A stretch of 10,032 nt of DNA from JBCBXA01 sp039816825. Lineage in GTDB: Bacteria; Pseudomonadota; Alphaproteobacteria; Rhizobiales; Rhizobiaceae. Made by a program: the position numbers and the translations under genes. The stretch covers positions 1 to 10,032 of the forward strand of contig JBCBXA010000098.1 of assembly GCA_039816825.1 (NCBI GenBank). Direction: 5' to 3'. Below the pieces are notes generated by a model. The model ran no database searches. It was given only the letters and a program-made list of their open reading frames with translations, and was not told the DNA's origin. This document shows, piece after piece, positions 1 to 6,510 of this stretch (within the stretch, counting starts at the first letter, position 1; the number at the start of each line of letters is the position of its first letter).

Positions 1-1
1 C

Positions 2-1414
2 GATCCGCTGCCTGAGGTCCTGCGCGGCAATGCCGAGCGCACCGAAGCCCTGATCGACGCCAGCCGCCACCAGTGGACTTACCGCGCGGGCGTGATCAGC
101 TTTGCCAACAGCGATGACCCAACTGAGGACCAGCAGGCCGAGGTCATGGACGGGTTCGAGCGGCTGGCCTTCGCGGGGCTGGACCCTGAGCAATATGAGG
201 TGCTCTGGGTCCGCCATCGCCACGAAGGCCGGGTCGAGCTGCATTTTTGCACGCCGCGCCTGGAACTGACCACGGGCAAAAGCCTCAACATCGCGCCGCC
301 GGGCTACCAGGACGCCTATGACAGCCTGCGGGACGTAATGAACCAGCGCCATGGCTGGGCCGATCCGATGGACGTGGAGCGGGCGCAGGAGGTCCGCGGC
401 ACCATCGAGGCCCCGACCCGCGCGCAGGGCCGCGACGAACTGCACGCCTGGATACAGGACCAAATCGCCCTCGGAATGATCACCGATCGCGCGACCATGA
501 TCGACGCCCTCACCGACGTAGGCTTCGACCTGCCGCGCACGGGTCAGGCCTATATCACCGCCCGTGATCCCGAGACTGGCGAGCGCTGGCGGCTGAAAGG
601 AGAGATTTTCCATGAAGACTGGCAAGCCAACCCGGCTGAGCGAGAAGTTGAACGCGGAACTCGACGAGATCAGGCAAGAACACGTCGCCTCGATCTCATC
701 CCAGCTGAAAAGCTTCAGGATCGATTTGAAGAACATTGTGCGCGCCGCGCAGCATACCATCGCAAGCGATACGCGCCGCTTTCAGACCGAGACAGCGAAC
801 ATGTTCGAGACGCGGCTGAGGTCGATCCGCCTCTGGCTGACGATCTCGCCCTGGCTGATCGCGGCGATGGTGCTGACGGGGATCGCCTCGATGATGGCCG
901 CGAGCTTTTTCTGGACGGTGCATCTGACACGCTCGGAACTGACGGAGCTGGGCCTGACACGGATCGAACGGCCGGAGGGGACCTGGCTGATCCTGGACCC
1001 GTCGAAGACGCGGCTCAGGACCTGCACGATGGGCGGGAGGCACGTGACCTGCATTCGGATCGAGGAGGACTAGATGACCCAACTGACAGCCTTGGAACGC
1101 GACTTGCTCGCCTGCGTCGAGCGGTTGGTGACGGCCTCAGAGGCCTCCGCGAAGGACTTGACCGCCTTGGAGACACGCTCGACCGGCAGGATCGAGAGAG
1201 AGCTGGCTGGCTTGAAAGACTGCGTGACCTTGCTCATTCGTTCACAAGCCGCATCCATGAAGGCCTTGAGCGAATTGCTGAACGACGAGGCGAATTACAA
1301 GACGCTGAACGAGAGCTTGCAGCAGTGCTTGACCTTAGCGAAGGCCGCCGCCGAGAGATTGAGGGACAGCTAGACAGCCAAGAGGCACATGCGGAGCGGG
1401 GGTTGCGGCATTGA
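2..1414 (+). CDS. mobA: MobA/MbeA-type relaxase, 5'-truncated by the window edge
   Basis: The reading frame is open from the first complete codon, so the start lies upstream; at least 470 residues are present. The product would nick the element at oriT and stay bound to the transferred strand. Counting from the window edge, the motif HRHEGRVELHF places H72, E79 and H81 in the H-x6-E-x-N pattern of the ColE1 MbeA (HEN) relaxases, with His replacing the usual Asn. The text after it, to about residue 120, also reads like that family. From about residue 230 the protein is Asp/Gly/Arg-rich and low in complexity, then helical. This is exactly the part overprinted by two genes in the +1 frame (612-1073 and 1074-1373), an arrangement known from ColE1 mbeA/mbeB/mbeD. 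Any mobC/mbeC homologue and oriT would lie to the left. The relaxase family is fairly sure; activity with HEH is not shown. Confidence 0.85.
   Translation, partial: DPLPEVLRGNAERTEALIDASRHQWTYRAGVISFANSDDPTEDQQAEVMDGFERLAFAGLDPEQYEVLWVRHRHEGRVELHFCTPRLELTTGKSLNIAPPGYQDAYDSLRDVMNQRHGWADPMDVERAQEVRGTIEAPTRAQGRDELHAWIQDQIALGMITDRATMIDALTDVGFDLPRTGQAYITARDPETGERWRLKGEIFHEDWQANPAEREVERGTRRDQARTRRLDLIPAEKLQDRFEEHCARRAAYHRKRYAPLSDRDSEHVRDAAEVDPPLADDLALADRGDGADGDRLDDGRELFLDGASDTLGTDGAGPDTDRTAGGDLADPGPVEDAAQDLHDGREARDLHSDRGGLDDPTDSLGTRLARLRRAVGDGLRGLREGLDRLGDTLDRQDRERAGWLERLRDLAHSFTSRIHEGLERIAERRGELQDAERELAAVLDLSEGRRREIEGQLDSQEAHAERGLRH
612..1073 (+). CDS. MbeB/MobB-like mobilization protein nested in the relaxase gene
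   Basis: This 153-residue protein is encoded wholly inside the relaxase gene in the +1 frame. An AAAGGAGA ribosome binding site about 8 nt upstream supports the ATG. Residues 1-72 are charged and helical, without a signal peptide. Residues about 74-104 form a strong hydrophobic segment (LWLTISPWLIAAMVLTG onward), long enough for one transmembrane helix. The C-terminal tail has two Cys (about 138 and 147) in a short motif ending CIRIEED. Position and layout match MbeB/MobB proteins, which in ColE1-type systems help stabilise the relaxosome and contact the membrane; that role is inferred. The TAG stop is directly followed by the ATG of the next mob gene. The nested frame has a ribosome binding site, an ordered membrane helix and a back-to-back partner, so it is a real gene and not a shadow. 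Confidence 0.75.
   Translation: MKTGKPTRLSEKLNAELDEIRQEHVASISSQLKSFRIDLKNIVRAAQHTIASDTRRFQTETANMFETRLRSIRLWLTISPWLIAAMVLTGIASMMAASFFWTVHLTRSELTELGLTRIERPEGTWLILDPSKTRLRTCTMGGRHVTCIRIEED
1074..1373 (+). CDS. MbeD-like mobilization protein nested in the relaxase gene
   Basis: The protein has 99 residues in the same frame as the upstream MbeB-like gene; the ATG follows its TAG with no gap. GAGGAGG lies about 6 nt before the start. The whole protein is predicted helical with heptad-like Leu/Ala spacing and has no membrane segment. The start MTQLTALERDLLACVERL resembles MbeD-like proteins, short coiled-coil proteins encoded at the 3' end of ColE1-type mob operons and linked there to relaxase function or entry exclusion. 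It is entirely overlapped by the relaxase frame, which continues 41 nt beyond this stop. Family assignment rests on length, position and N-terminal pattern; there is no catalytic motif to confirm it. Confidence 0.65.
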   Translation: MTQLTALERDLLACVERLVTASEASAKDLTALETRSTGRIERELAGLKDCVTLLIRSQAASMKALSELLNDEANYKTLNESLQQCLTLAKAAAERLRDS

Positions 1415-1436
1415 AATGTACGAGTGCCATTTTTTT
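1407..1436 (+). terminator. probable Rho-independent terminator of the mob operon
   Basis: GGCATT (1407-1412) can pair with AGTGCC (1423-1428) with one G-T pair and a 10-nt loop, followed after one A by seven T (1430-1436). The stem includes the relaxase stop codon (1412-1414). The stem is modest, but stem plus T-run at the operon end makes a terminator likely. Confidence 0.5.
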
Positions 1437-1575
1437 GAGTCATACTGAAGACTTCGCGCCCTAAGAACCGATCAACGATGCAAGCAATAGAGTTTTTTCC
1501 TAGGCTTGTTTGATGGGTGTTGAATTCTTCGGTCATTGGCAGCATGTTTTGGGTGTTATCGTTTAGGTATTCTGA

Positions 1576-1896
1576 ATGGCCAAAGAACCCGACCCAATCA
1601 AGAAAGTCAGGCTGAAACCAATGACGAAGAGTCAATTGGTTGCCGCGCTTGCAGAAGAGTCGGGCATTGGCGAAAGCGGAGCTTCGTCCGCTCTTGACGC
1701 TCTAGTTGAAATTATTACTCGCGAGGTATCCGGCGGGGGTGCCGTAACTCTTCCCGGTGTTGGAAAAATATATTGTCGTGAACGTCCGGCCAGAATGGTT
1801 CGTAACCCGGCAACTGGCGAACAATTCAAAAAAGAGGCTGACAAAGTCGTGAAAATGACGATTGCCAAGGCGCTCAAGGACTCTGTTAACAGATGA
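1576..1896 (+). CDS. HU/IHF-family DNA-binding protein
   Basis: This 106-residue histone-like protein would bind and bend DNA as a dimer. After a 15-residue basic extension, the HU fold starts at M16 (MTKSQLVAALAEESGIGES). The central VTLPGVGKIYCRERPAR and the arm-tip motif RNPATGEQ, with the Pro that intercalates in this family, are clear; the C-terminal helix reads AKALKDSVNR. The family is usually about 90 residues, and N-terminal extensions are common in alphaproteobacteria. The ATG follows a weak TTAGG ribosome binding site. The gene stands alone behind the mob terminator and is convergent with the membrane-protein gene at 1901, with only 4 bp between the stops. An island-borne HU could assist integration, excision or relaxosome assembly; that is inference. 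It may equally be a nucleoid protein that silences the AT-richer cargo. Confidence 0.88.
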   Translation: MAKEPDPIKKVRLKPMTKSQLVAALAEESGIGESGASSALDALVEIITREVSGGGAVTLPGVGKIYCRERPARMVRNPATGEQFKKEADKVVKMTIAKALKDSVNR

Positions 1897-1900
1897 AAGC

Positions 1901-2380
1901 CTAGCAGGTTTGACGTAGTGCGTCGAATAGTTGTGGGATGACTGCAACTGCTACTCCGATCACTGCGGTGACAAGTGCAAAGTGAAACAACCTAGCGTTC
2001 TGACTAAGCTTAGTATCATTCTGGACTGAGTGCTTGTCTGCAAATCCACCTAGCTGTTCGATGACCTTCTCGAATTCAACATTGTCTTTTATGTCTTCTT
2101 CTAGGTCTGAGAATTTGGCACCAGGCATGTGAAAGTCTATTGGACGCGCTGAGAAGCCTGCCAAAAACGCTGCAACCCCTAACAAAAAGGCACCAGTCAG
2201 CAAGAGAATTGGACTGGTTGCGTCTTTAGCAAGACCACCCAAAACTGCTGCCGCCGCTAAACAAATCCCTGCAAAAGCCATTGCTCTAGCATCAGCGGCG
2301 AGCGCCGCAGTCATTTGTACTTCGAGCCTTTTCTCGCTTAGGCGGTATGCTTCTTGGTACAAACGATTTAGATTGTCCAT
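1901..2380 (-). CDS. three-TM membrane protein of unknown function
   Basis: I do not recognise this 159-residue protein. Residues 1-30 form a charged amphipathic helix (MDNLNRLYQEAYRLSEKRLE). Two close hydrophobic helices follow at about 34-52 and 56-76, then a polar, acidic cytosolic segment (about 77-128, with SDLEEDIKDNVEFEKVIEQL), and a third hydrophobic helix at about 131-150. No signal peptide or catalytic motif is seen. Helix hairpin, soluble linker and last helix is a layout shared by several small toxic or signalling membrane proteins of mobile elements, but I see no motif tying it to one family. It begins at ATG 2380 with a weak GGGA ribosome binding site, is monocistronic, and is convergent with the HU gene. 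Base composition is intermediate. A real gene is likely; its role is unknown. Confidence 0.6.
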   Translation of the reverse strand: MDNLNRLYQEAYRLSEKRLEVQMTAALAADARAMAFAGICLAAAAVLGGLAKDATSPILLLTGAFLLGVAAFLAGFSARPIDFHMPGAKFSDLEEDIKDNVEFEKVIEQLGGFADKHSVQNDTKLSQNARLFHFALVTAVIGVAVAVIPQLFDALRQTC

Positions 2381-2489
2381 GATCTAGTCCCGTGAGGTGT
2401 AACGTGAATCCTAGGATAGCAAAAGAACCGCAACCAGTAAAAAAGGGCGAAGACGATCCCAAGCCTAGGGCGTGCAGCTCCTAATTAGG

Positions 2490-2508
2490 TATTTTCTTCA
2501 GGAAAATA
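2490..2508. repeat. AT-rich perfect hairpin between the TM-protein gene and higA
   Basis: TATTTTC (2490-2496) and GAAAATA (2502-2508) are perfect inverted arms of 7 bp around a 5-nt loop, TTCAG. It lies 143 bp beyond the higA stop and 110 bp upstream of the three-TM gene, both of which are read leftward. It could be a weak terminator of the higBA transcript or an upstream regulatory site. I see no gene in the rest of 2381-2650. Confidence 0.35.
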
Positions 2509-2650
2509 AGTCCCTTCTCACCGCTGAAGGATTGTCCTCTGAAGTTTTCGAGCATGCAATGCAATGGCCTAGTGGTGGCTAGTTCTAGAGGATGGCTTCC
2601 AGCACAATGTCACTCGATTAGTTGAACTTTAGCTCTGCACTCCGACAAGT

Positions 2651-2941
2651 TTATGCGGCAAATAAGGGCTCTACGTCCGACACATCGATCTCCTTTGCTG
2701 CCAAGGCCATGTCGTAGTTCGTCTGCAAGTTAACCCAGTAAACCGGGGTTGTGTTGAACGCACGAGCGAGGCGCAGCGCCGTGTCAGGTGTGATCCCAGT
2801 CGTGCCCTTTATCAAACGCTCGATCCGCGTCCGAGGCACACCCAAACGCCGTGCAAACGCAATGGCCCCCATCTCCAGGGGATCTAGGTAAAGCTCTTTC
2901 AGGACTTCACCGGGGTGCATCGGGTCTTCAAGCAAGCTCAT
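2651..2941 (-). CDS. higA: HigA-family antitoxin (HTH_XRE)
   Basis: The protein has 96 residues and is an Xre-type helix-turn-helix antitoxin that should neutralise the upstream HigB and repress the operon. The opening MHPGEVLKELYLDPLEM (from residue 8) and the segment GVPRTRIERLIKGTTGITPD, followed by ALRLARAFNTTPVYWVNLQ, are hallmarks of the HigA/VapI addiction antitoxins; family length is about 90-100. AGAGGA lies about 8 nt before ATG 2941. MHPGE at 2920 is an alternative start. The gene begins 12 nt after the higB stop, so the order is toxin first, as usual for higBA. On a mobile island such a pair commonly works as an addiction or stabilisation module, and it may also act under phage attack; the sequence cannot separate these. 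Confidence 0.92.
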   Translation of the reverse strand: MSLLEDPMHPGEVLKELYLDPLEMGAIAFARRLGVPRTRIERLIKGTTGITPDTALRLARAFNTTPVYWVNLQTNYDMALAAKEIDVSDVEPLFAA

Positions 2942-2953
2942 CAGCGTATCCTC

Positions 2954-3235
2954 TCAATGGTAGTCCACAATCTCGACATCGGCGGGTCCGTTCGGCGTCC
3001 AGACAAAGCAGATGCGCCATTGCCCGTTGATCCGCACGGAGTGTTGCCCGGCCCGATCCCGTTTCAGTTCTTCGAGGTGGTTGCCGGGCGGGAACCGCAA
3101 ATCCTCGACAACAACGGCAGCATCCAGAGCCGAAAGCATAGCCCGCGTGCGCTTCACCAAGTCACTCGGGAAGCCTTTGCCGTACTTACCTTTGACAGCG
3201 TTGGCGGCGAGTTTGCCCTTTGTGCTTTGGATCAT
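2954..3235 (-). CDS. higB: HigB-family toxin (RelE-like mRNA interferase)
   Basis: This is a 93-residue RelE/HigB-type toxin expected to cut mRNA on the ribosome. The start MIQSTKGKLAA follows the family's usual MIQS opening, the core has ALDAA and LRFPPGNHLEELK, and the end QHSVRINGQWRICFVW plus VEIVDYH is the conserved catalytic half of HigB. A GTG at 3244 would add three residues (MFL), but family alignment favours ATG 3235. No ribosome binding site precedes it. A TTGACA -35 box (3265-3270) with 17-bp spacing to a poor -10 (3242-3247) would start transcription close to this ATG, so a leaderless mRNA is possible. The active-site Arg and His/Tyr residues seem kept, so there is no sign of decay. 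Confidence 0.9.
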   Translation of the reverse strand: MIQSTKGKLAANAVKGKYGKGFPSDLVKRTRAMLSALDAAVVVEDLRFPPGNHLEELKRDRAGQHSVRINGQWRICFVWTPNGPADVEIVDYH

Positions 3236-3241
3236 CAAAAA

Positions 3242-3284
3242 CACGTATCATGAGGAGATGCATGTGTCAAGGCGTGATACACAT
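3242..3284 (-). promoter_or_regulatory. higBA promoter and probable HigA operator
   Basis: On the minus strand a perfect TTGACA (3265-3270) precedes, by 17 bp, a weak TACGTG (3242-3247). Dyads overlay it. ATGTGT (3262-3267) and ACACAT (3279-3284) are inverted around the -35 box. GTATCA (3245-3250) and TGATAC (3275-3280) are a second inverted pair with 30 bp, about three helical turns, between centres. This fits autoregulation by HigA, which typically covers the promoter. Binding itself is inferred. Confidence 0.5.
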
Positions 3285-3541
3285 ATGGCGTAAAGGCGAC
3301 CTTCGCCGTTACCTTTGTACTCAATAGGATCAATCGCGAGAGCGGACTTTCAAGCAACTCTCTTTTGACCAGTGGGTCAGTCACAGGATCCAGTTCTGTA
3401 TGGCCCCTATTACATTTCAAGAGAGATCAAGAAGTTCGTGGGAACAAGCTGCAGGCGTGTGTCAGCCTCGGCGACCAGTATGCAATATTTACCAATTTGA
3501 CGATCCCGCGTGCGTCGAAGGCCGATTGCTCAATTTGAGTT

Positions 3542-5941
3542 TCAGAACAACTCTGGTTGATCGTCGTTAGATGCAGGAACTTTCGTATCCAGCTTGGTAA
3601 TCTGAACCCGTCCCTCTCTCAACGAAACTCGAAAACGTGCTGTGTCGTCCTCGAAAGAGAAGATGATCCCGGGGCCGTTGGCAGTTGAGACCAGATTGCT
3701 GGCCGGGATTTCTGCCACATCCTCAGTCGTTTCAACCGCGCCCAGATCACCCAAGTGCACCTGTTCAAGTCGTTCTATTGGACTATCCCGGTGGGGGAGC
3801 GTGGTTTCGACCAACACCCGTCCATCTTTGAAGCCGCCTCGCTTGGTAGATTTCTCTTTCGCCAATTTTTCGATTTGACTCCAGCTGAGTCCACTAGCCA
3901 GTGCAATGCCCTTAACGACCTCGAGAAGGTCAGCTATCTCTGCCGCCTTGTCGTCGCGACTGGGTGCGCGCAAGAATTCCTCAATCTCTTCCAGTAGCTT
4001 CCCTGCAAGTCCAGTTGCTAGGTCTGCTTGCGCCAACCTCGCTTCCTTAACAGTTTCGCCGCCTGCGACGATGTTGGCAGGGATTTTATCACGAACAAGT
4101 TTTCCGAACACTTGGCGGTTTCTTTTGCGATAGTACTTCGGAGCATTGGAGAGTACGACGGGTATTCCTTCTTGATCCAGCTTGTAGAAAGCGTGGCAAA
4201 GAATTGAGCCCTCAACCTGCACTGGCAAAGAGCGTTCCTTAGCAACCTTGACTATGGCGTCCAGAAACTTGTCGTCTCTTATTAGATCAGCGTTAGGTGA
4301 TAATTTGAGAGTGACTTTCTCTTGCGGCAAATTTTCTAAGTCTGAGGGAGTTGAAATTGTGAAGGGTCGGTAGTTTAGTTCCTGTCTGGGAGCTGGGTCG
4401 AACCTCTCTCTAGAGCGAAACCAAGGTACGTTTCGCCCCACCTTGTAAGCCAAGGGAATTTCGCAGAACCACATGATCTGAGCGTCTTCCCCCAATTTAT
4501 CTGCAATTTCTGCGGTTCTCCTCGCAACTTCCAACTTGTCGGATTTGGACAGGACGCTCTGCCGACCGCAGTGGCTTTTAACGTCACGATAATCCCAAGA
4601 ACCGTCAGATAACTCAGTTAGAAACTTTGGTTTATAGGTGGAATTAGTTTGGACAACCTTATTTTGTTTTACATTGACCTCATATGTATCAACCGGCAGC
4701 ACTTGCAGCCCATCCGGGAGGCCCCATAGCGCGTCAACGATGACAACAGGATTACCAGGCTTAGCATATGCCCAAGCTGCGGACTTGGCGGGCAAAAACG
4801 CATGAAACAAGAAGATGTAGTTTCGCTTCGAGATGCTTCGCTTCTCGAAGTCTGAAATTATCTTACCGCACCACTCCAACGCTTTTTCTACTGATGTCGT
4901 ATCGGTCCGAGGGAGGTTGAACCGGTCTATACCTTTTTGAACACACTCTGTCCGAACCACGAGCCGATCTCCGGTCAACGCAACCATGTCGGCCACAAGT
5001 TCCTCAAACTTCTTTTTGTCGCTTTGTGCGCTGATTATCCTTTGCGGGGTCAGCGGATAAATCCGTGGTGGGGGATTTCCGTTCTCGAAATCAAAGTCGG
5101 ATAAATTCTGTAGCTTTGGCCATTTGGTTACTTCACCAATCGTGTAGGGCTTCAACGTGGTAGCAGCTTCTAGGTCCAAGGTGGGGGGTTGAGTAGGCCT
5201 AAGGTCGCGCTTTGGATCAAGTCCTTGATCAATTTCAGGCCACTCGAAGTCAATTTGCGCAATGAACAGAGAGCTTTCGTATACAAACCATTCTATGTGG
5301 CAGCGCTCTGGAAATTCGTCCGCGAGGTAGTGTGCAACAGAACGCAACGGTTGATGTGGGATTTGGTTGCCGCAACGAAGTTCAGAATTGGGGTCAGGAG
5401 GTGTGGCTAGCTTCGAATTGATACCCTTCGCTGGCACCCAGTGCGGTCGCTCGAGTTCGTACGACCATTGGTTGACTGTTGGGCTGACGCGATACTCGTT
5501 TGAAAGATGCCCTGCATACTTCACGGACAAAAACTCTTGTACGACTACTCCTAGGAGAGCATCTCTGTCGACTCTAGATGCTTGCTGAAATAGGGCCGCT
5601 AGCTGATCGAGTACGTCTTGAAAGCCCCACATTTTTGACAGCTCAATTGAAGCGAACTTTCCGCGATCCTGAAGCGTTTCAGTGACGCCGCTTGATCTAA
5701 GAATGACTTGATCAAAAGACTGCTTCTCTAGCCAAGCCTTGAGTTTCTTCACTTCTGGATTTGTCGAGAGCTTTCGACCTTGCATCCAGTGTTTATGGAC
5801 GTCGCAAGATAAGCCAAAGAAGTCTAAGCGCCATGCACTTGGGATGAACGTCAGGCCAGCCGCCTTTACGCCATATCGTTCACTGGTCTTCTTGTGCGTA
5901 ACGAAGTCATAATTTTTGGGGAGTTTCGCATTCGTCAGCAT
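3542..5941 (-). CDS. ATP-grasp/PEP-synthase-like protein fused to a MazG/PRA-PH-like NTP pyrophosphohydrolase domain
   Basis: The 799-residue protein is last in a three-gene operon, starting 2 nt after the preceding stop. Segments of the pyruvate phosphate dikinase/PEP synthase ATP-grasp fold are visible: VILRSSGVTETL (79-90), VVVQEFLSVKYAGHLS (132-147) and the closing IEWFVYESSLFIAQI (216-230). A second, weaker set follows: LVVRTE (327-332), VVIVDALWGLPDGL (399-412), DTYEVN (418-423). Around 578-597, GSILCHAFYKLDQEGIPVVL resembles the phosphohistidine swivel domain, with H583 at the phosphorylated position. Residues 612-713 match the short MazG/PRA-PH-like NTP pyrophosphohydrolases: KLVRDKIP, then KLLEEIEEFL, EIADLLEVVKGIA and KRGGF, with the acidic E/D metal ligands kept. 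The last 85 residues are unassigned and beta-rich. The protein could phosphorylate or transfer to a nucleotide-like substrate and hydrolyse NTPs; that is inference. Composition is AT-rich against the flanks. Confidence 0.82.
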   Translation of the reverse strand: MLTNAKLPKNYDFVTHKKTSERYGVKAAGLTFIPSAWRLDFFGLSCDVHKHWMQGRKLSTNPEVKKLKAWLEKQSFDQVILRSSGVTETLQDRGKFASIELSKMWGFQDVLDQLAALFQQASRVDRDALLGVVVQEFLSVKYAGHLSNEYRVSPTVNQWSYELERPHWVPAKGINSKLATPPDPNSELRCGNQIPHQPLRSVAHYLADEFPERCHIEWFVYESSLFIAQIDFEWPEIDQGLDPKRDLRPTQPPTLDLEAATTLKPYTIGEVTKWPKLQNLSDFDFENGNPPPRIYPLTPQRIISAQSDKKKFEELVADMVALTGDRLVVRTECVQKGIDRFNLPRTDTTSVEKALEWCGKIISDFEKRSISKRNYIFLFHAFLPAKSAAWAYAKPGNPVVIVDALWGLPDGLQVLPVDTYEVNVKQNKVVQTNSTYKPKFLTELSDGSWDYRDVKSHCGRQSVLSKSDKLEVARRTAEIADKLGEDAQIMWFCEIPLAYKVGRNVPWFRSRERFDPAPRQELNYRPFTISTPSDLENLPQEKVTLKLSPNADLIRDDKFLDAIVKVAKERSLPVQVEGSILCHAFYKLDQEGIPVVLSNAPKYYRKRNRQVFGKLVRDKIPANIVAGGETVKEARLAQADLATGLAGKLLEEIEEFLRAPSRDDKAAEIADLLEVVKGIALASGLSWSQIEKLAKEKSTKRGGFKDGRVLVETTLPHRDSPIERLEQVHLGDLGAVETTEDVAEIPASNLVSTANGPGIIFSFEDDTARFRVSLREGRVQITKLDTKVPASNDDQPELF

Positions 5942-5943
5942 GA

Positions 5944-6510
5944 TTACTCATCGTTCAACGTGCCAAATACTCGCTGCGCCAAGTTTTGCATCGAAGCCAA
6001 AATGTTGTCCGAGAAGTATCCAAAAATGAAACCAAAGCCTAGCAAGGCGAATACATTCTCAAAACTTTCGTCCTTAAGAAATGGGATGATGCCAGACGCA
6101 AAAAGGAAACCAGTAAAAGTTGAGACTGCTGCCGAATTGAAGGGCACAATTACCCGCCACAGACATCGATCTCTATTCCATTTTCCTTTAGCGACGGAAT
6201 GGTACAGCCACTTGAGGTCAAATACTGCTCCTCCGATGAATCCAGCTAGCGCCAACGCAATCCACTTGGCATTATCTGCGGTTACATAGACGCCAAGCAA
6301 TCGAGAGTAAACGAAACCCTCTTTGCCAAGGTCGTTCGGAGGTTCGATTATCGACTCTAAGAGAAAATACCCTGGCACCGAAAGGTACACAGCAAGCAGC
6401 AGGAATTCAGGAACAATCTGAAACCATGCTTGGGGTCCATAGCGAGATTTGAAATCACCCAGTTCTCGCCCGTCGTCTAGGTCTGTGTGATCCTCAATCT
6501 CTTCAGCCAT
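5944..6510 (-). CDS. four-TM membrane protein, middle gene of the HIT operon
   Basis: The protein has 188 residues from ATG 6508-6510, which overlaps the end of the HIT gene by 8 bp (ATGGCTGA). A longer open frame reaches 6603, but that part runs inside the HIT gene and adds no hydrophobic or conserved sequence. An acidic N-terminal tail (MAEEIEDHTDLDDGRELGDF) precedes hydrophobic helices at about 31-53, 82-103, 118-145 and 151-170, and a short C-terminal tail ends LAQRVFGTLNDE. The loop KGKWNRDRCLWRVIVP between helices 2 and 3 is basic. The pattern GFGFIFGYFSDN near the last helix resembles, from memory, multi-TM proteins found with defence genes; I cannot name a Pfam family. Start-stop coupling to the HIT gene and the 2-nt gap to the large gene imply translational coupling and a shared task, perhaps as membrane effector or anchor. 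It has no signal peptide. Confidence 0.72.
   Translation of the reverse strand: MAEEIEDHTDLDDGRELGDFKSRYGPQAWFQIVPEFLLLAVYLSVPGYFLLESIIEPPNDLGKEGFVYSRLLGVYVTADNAKWIALALAGFIGGAVFDLKWLYHSVAKGKWNRDRCLWRVIVPFNSAAVSTFTGFLFASGIIPFLKDESFENVFALLGFGFIFGYFSDNILASMQNLAQRVFGTLNDE

Noticed and set aside
696..1082. Minus-strand open frames of 80-128 residues opposite the relaxase
   Set aside because: They lack ribosome binding sites and family patterns. They follow from high GC and from the two real overlapping plus-strand frames.
1234..1635. Minus-strand open frame of 133 residues across the end of the mob block
   Set aside because: It runs through the mob terminator and into the HU start, has Ser/Arg-rich text without a domain, and no ribosome binding site.
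2915..3293. Plus-strand frames opposite higB
   Set aside because: They are reverse-strand shadows of a clearly recognised HigB toxin.
3235..3420. Minus-strand 61-residue frame upstream of higB
   Set aside because: It would overlap the higB promoter and dyads, has no ribosome binding site and no recognisable sequence. I regard 3285-3541 as non-coding.
3529..3539. CTCAATTTGAG palindrome just after the large gene as a terminator
   Set aside because: It has five-base arms with a one-base centre and no T-run, so it cannot form a usable hairpin.
5894..6289. Plus-strand 131-residue frame opposite the four-TM protein
   Set aside because: It is a complementary shadow of a gene with clear membrane helices and tight operon coupling.
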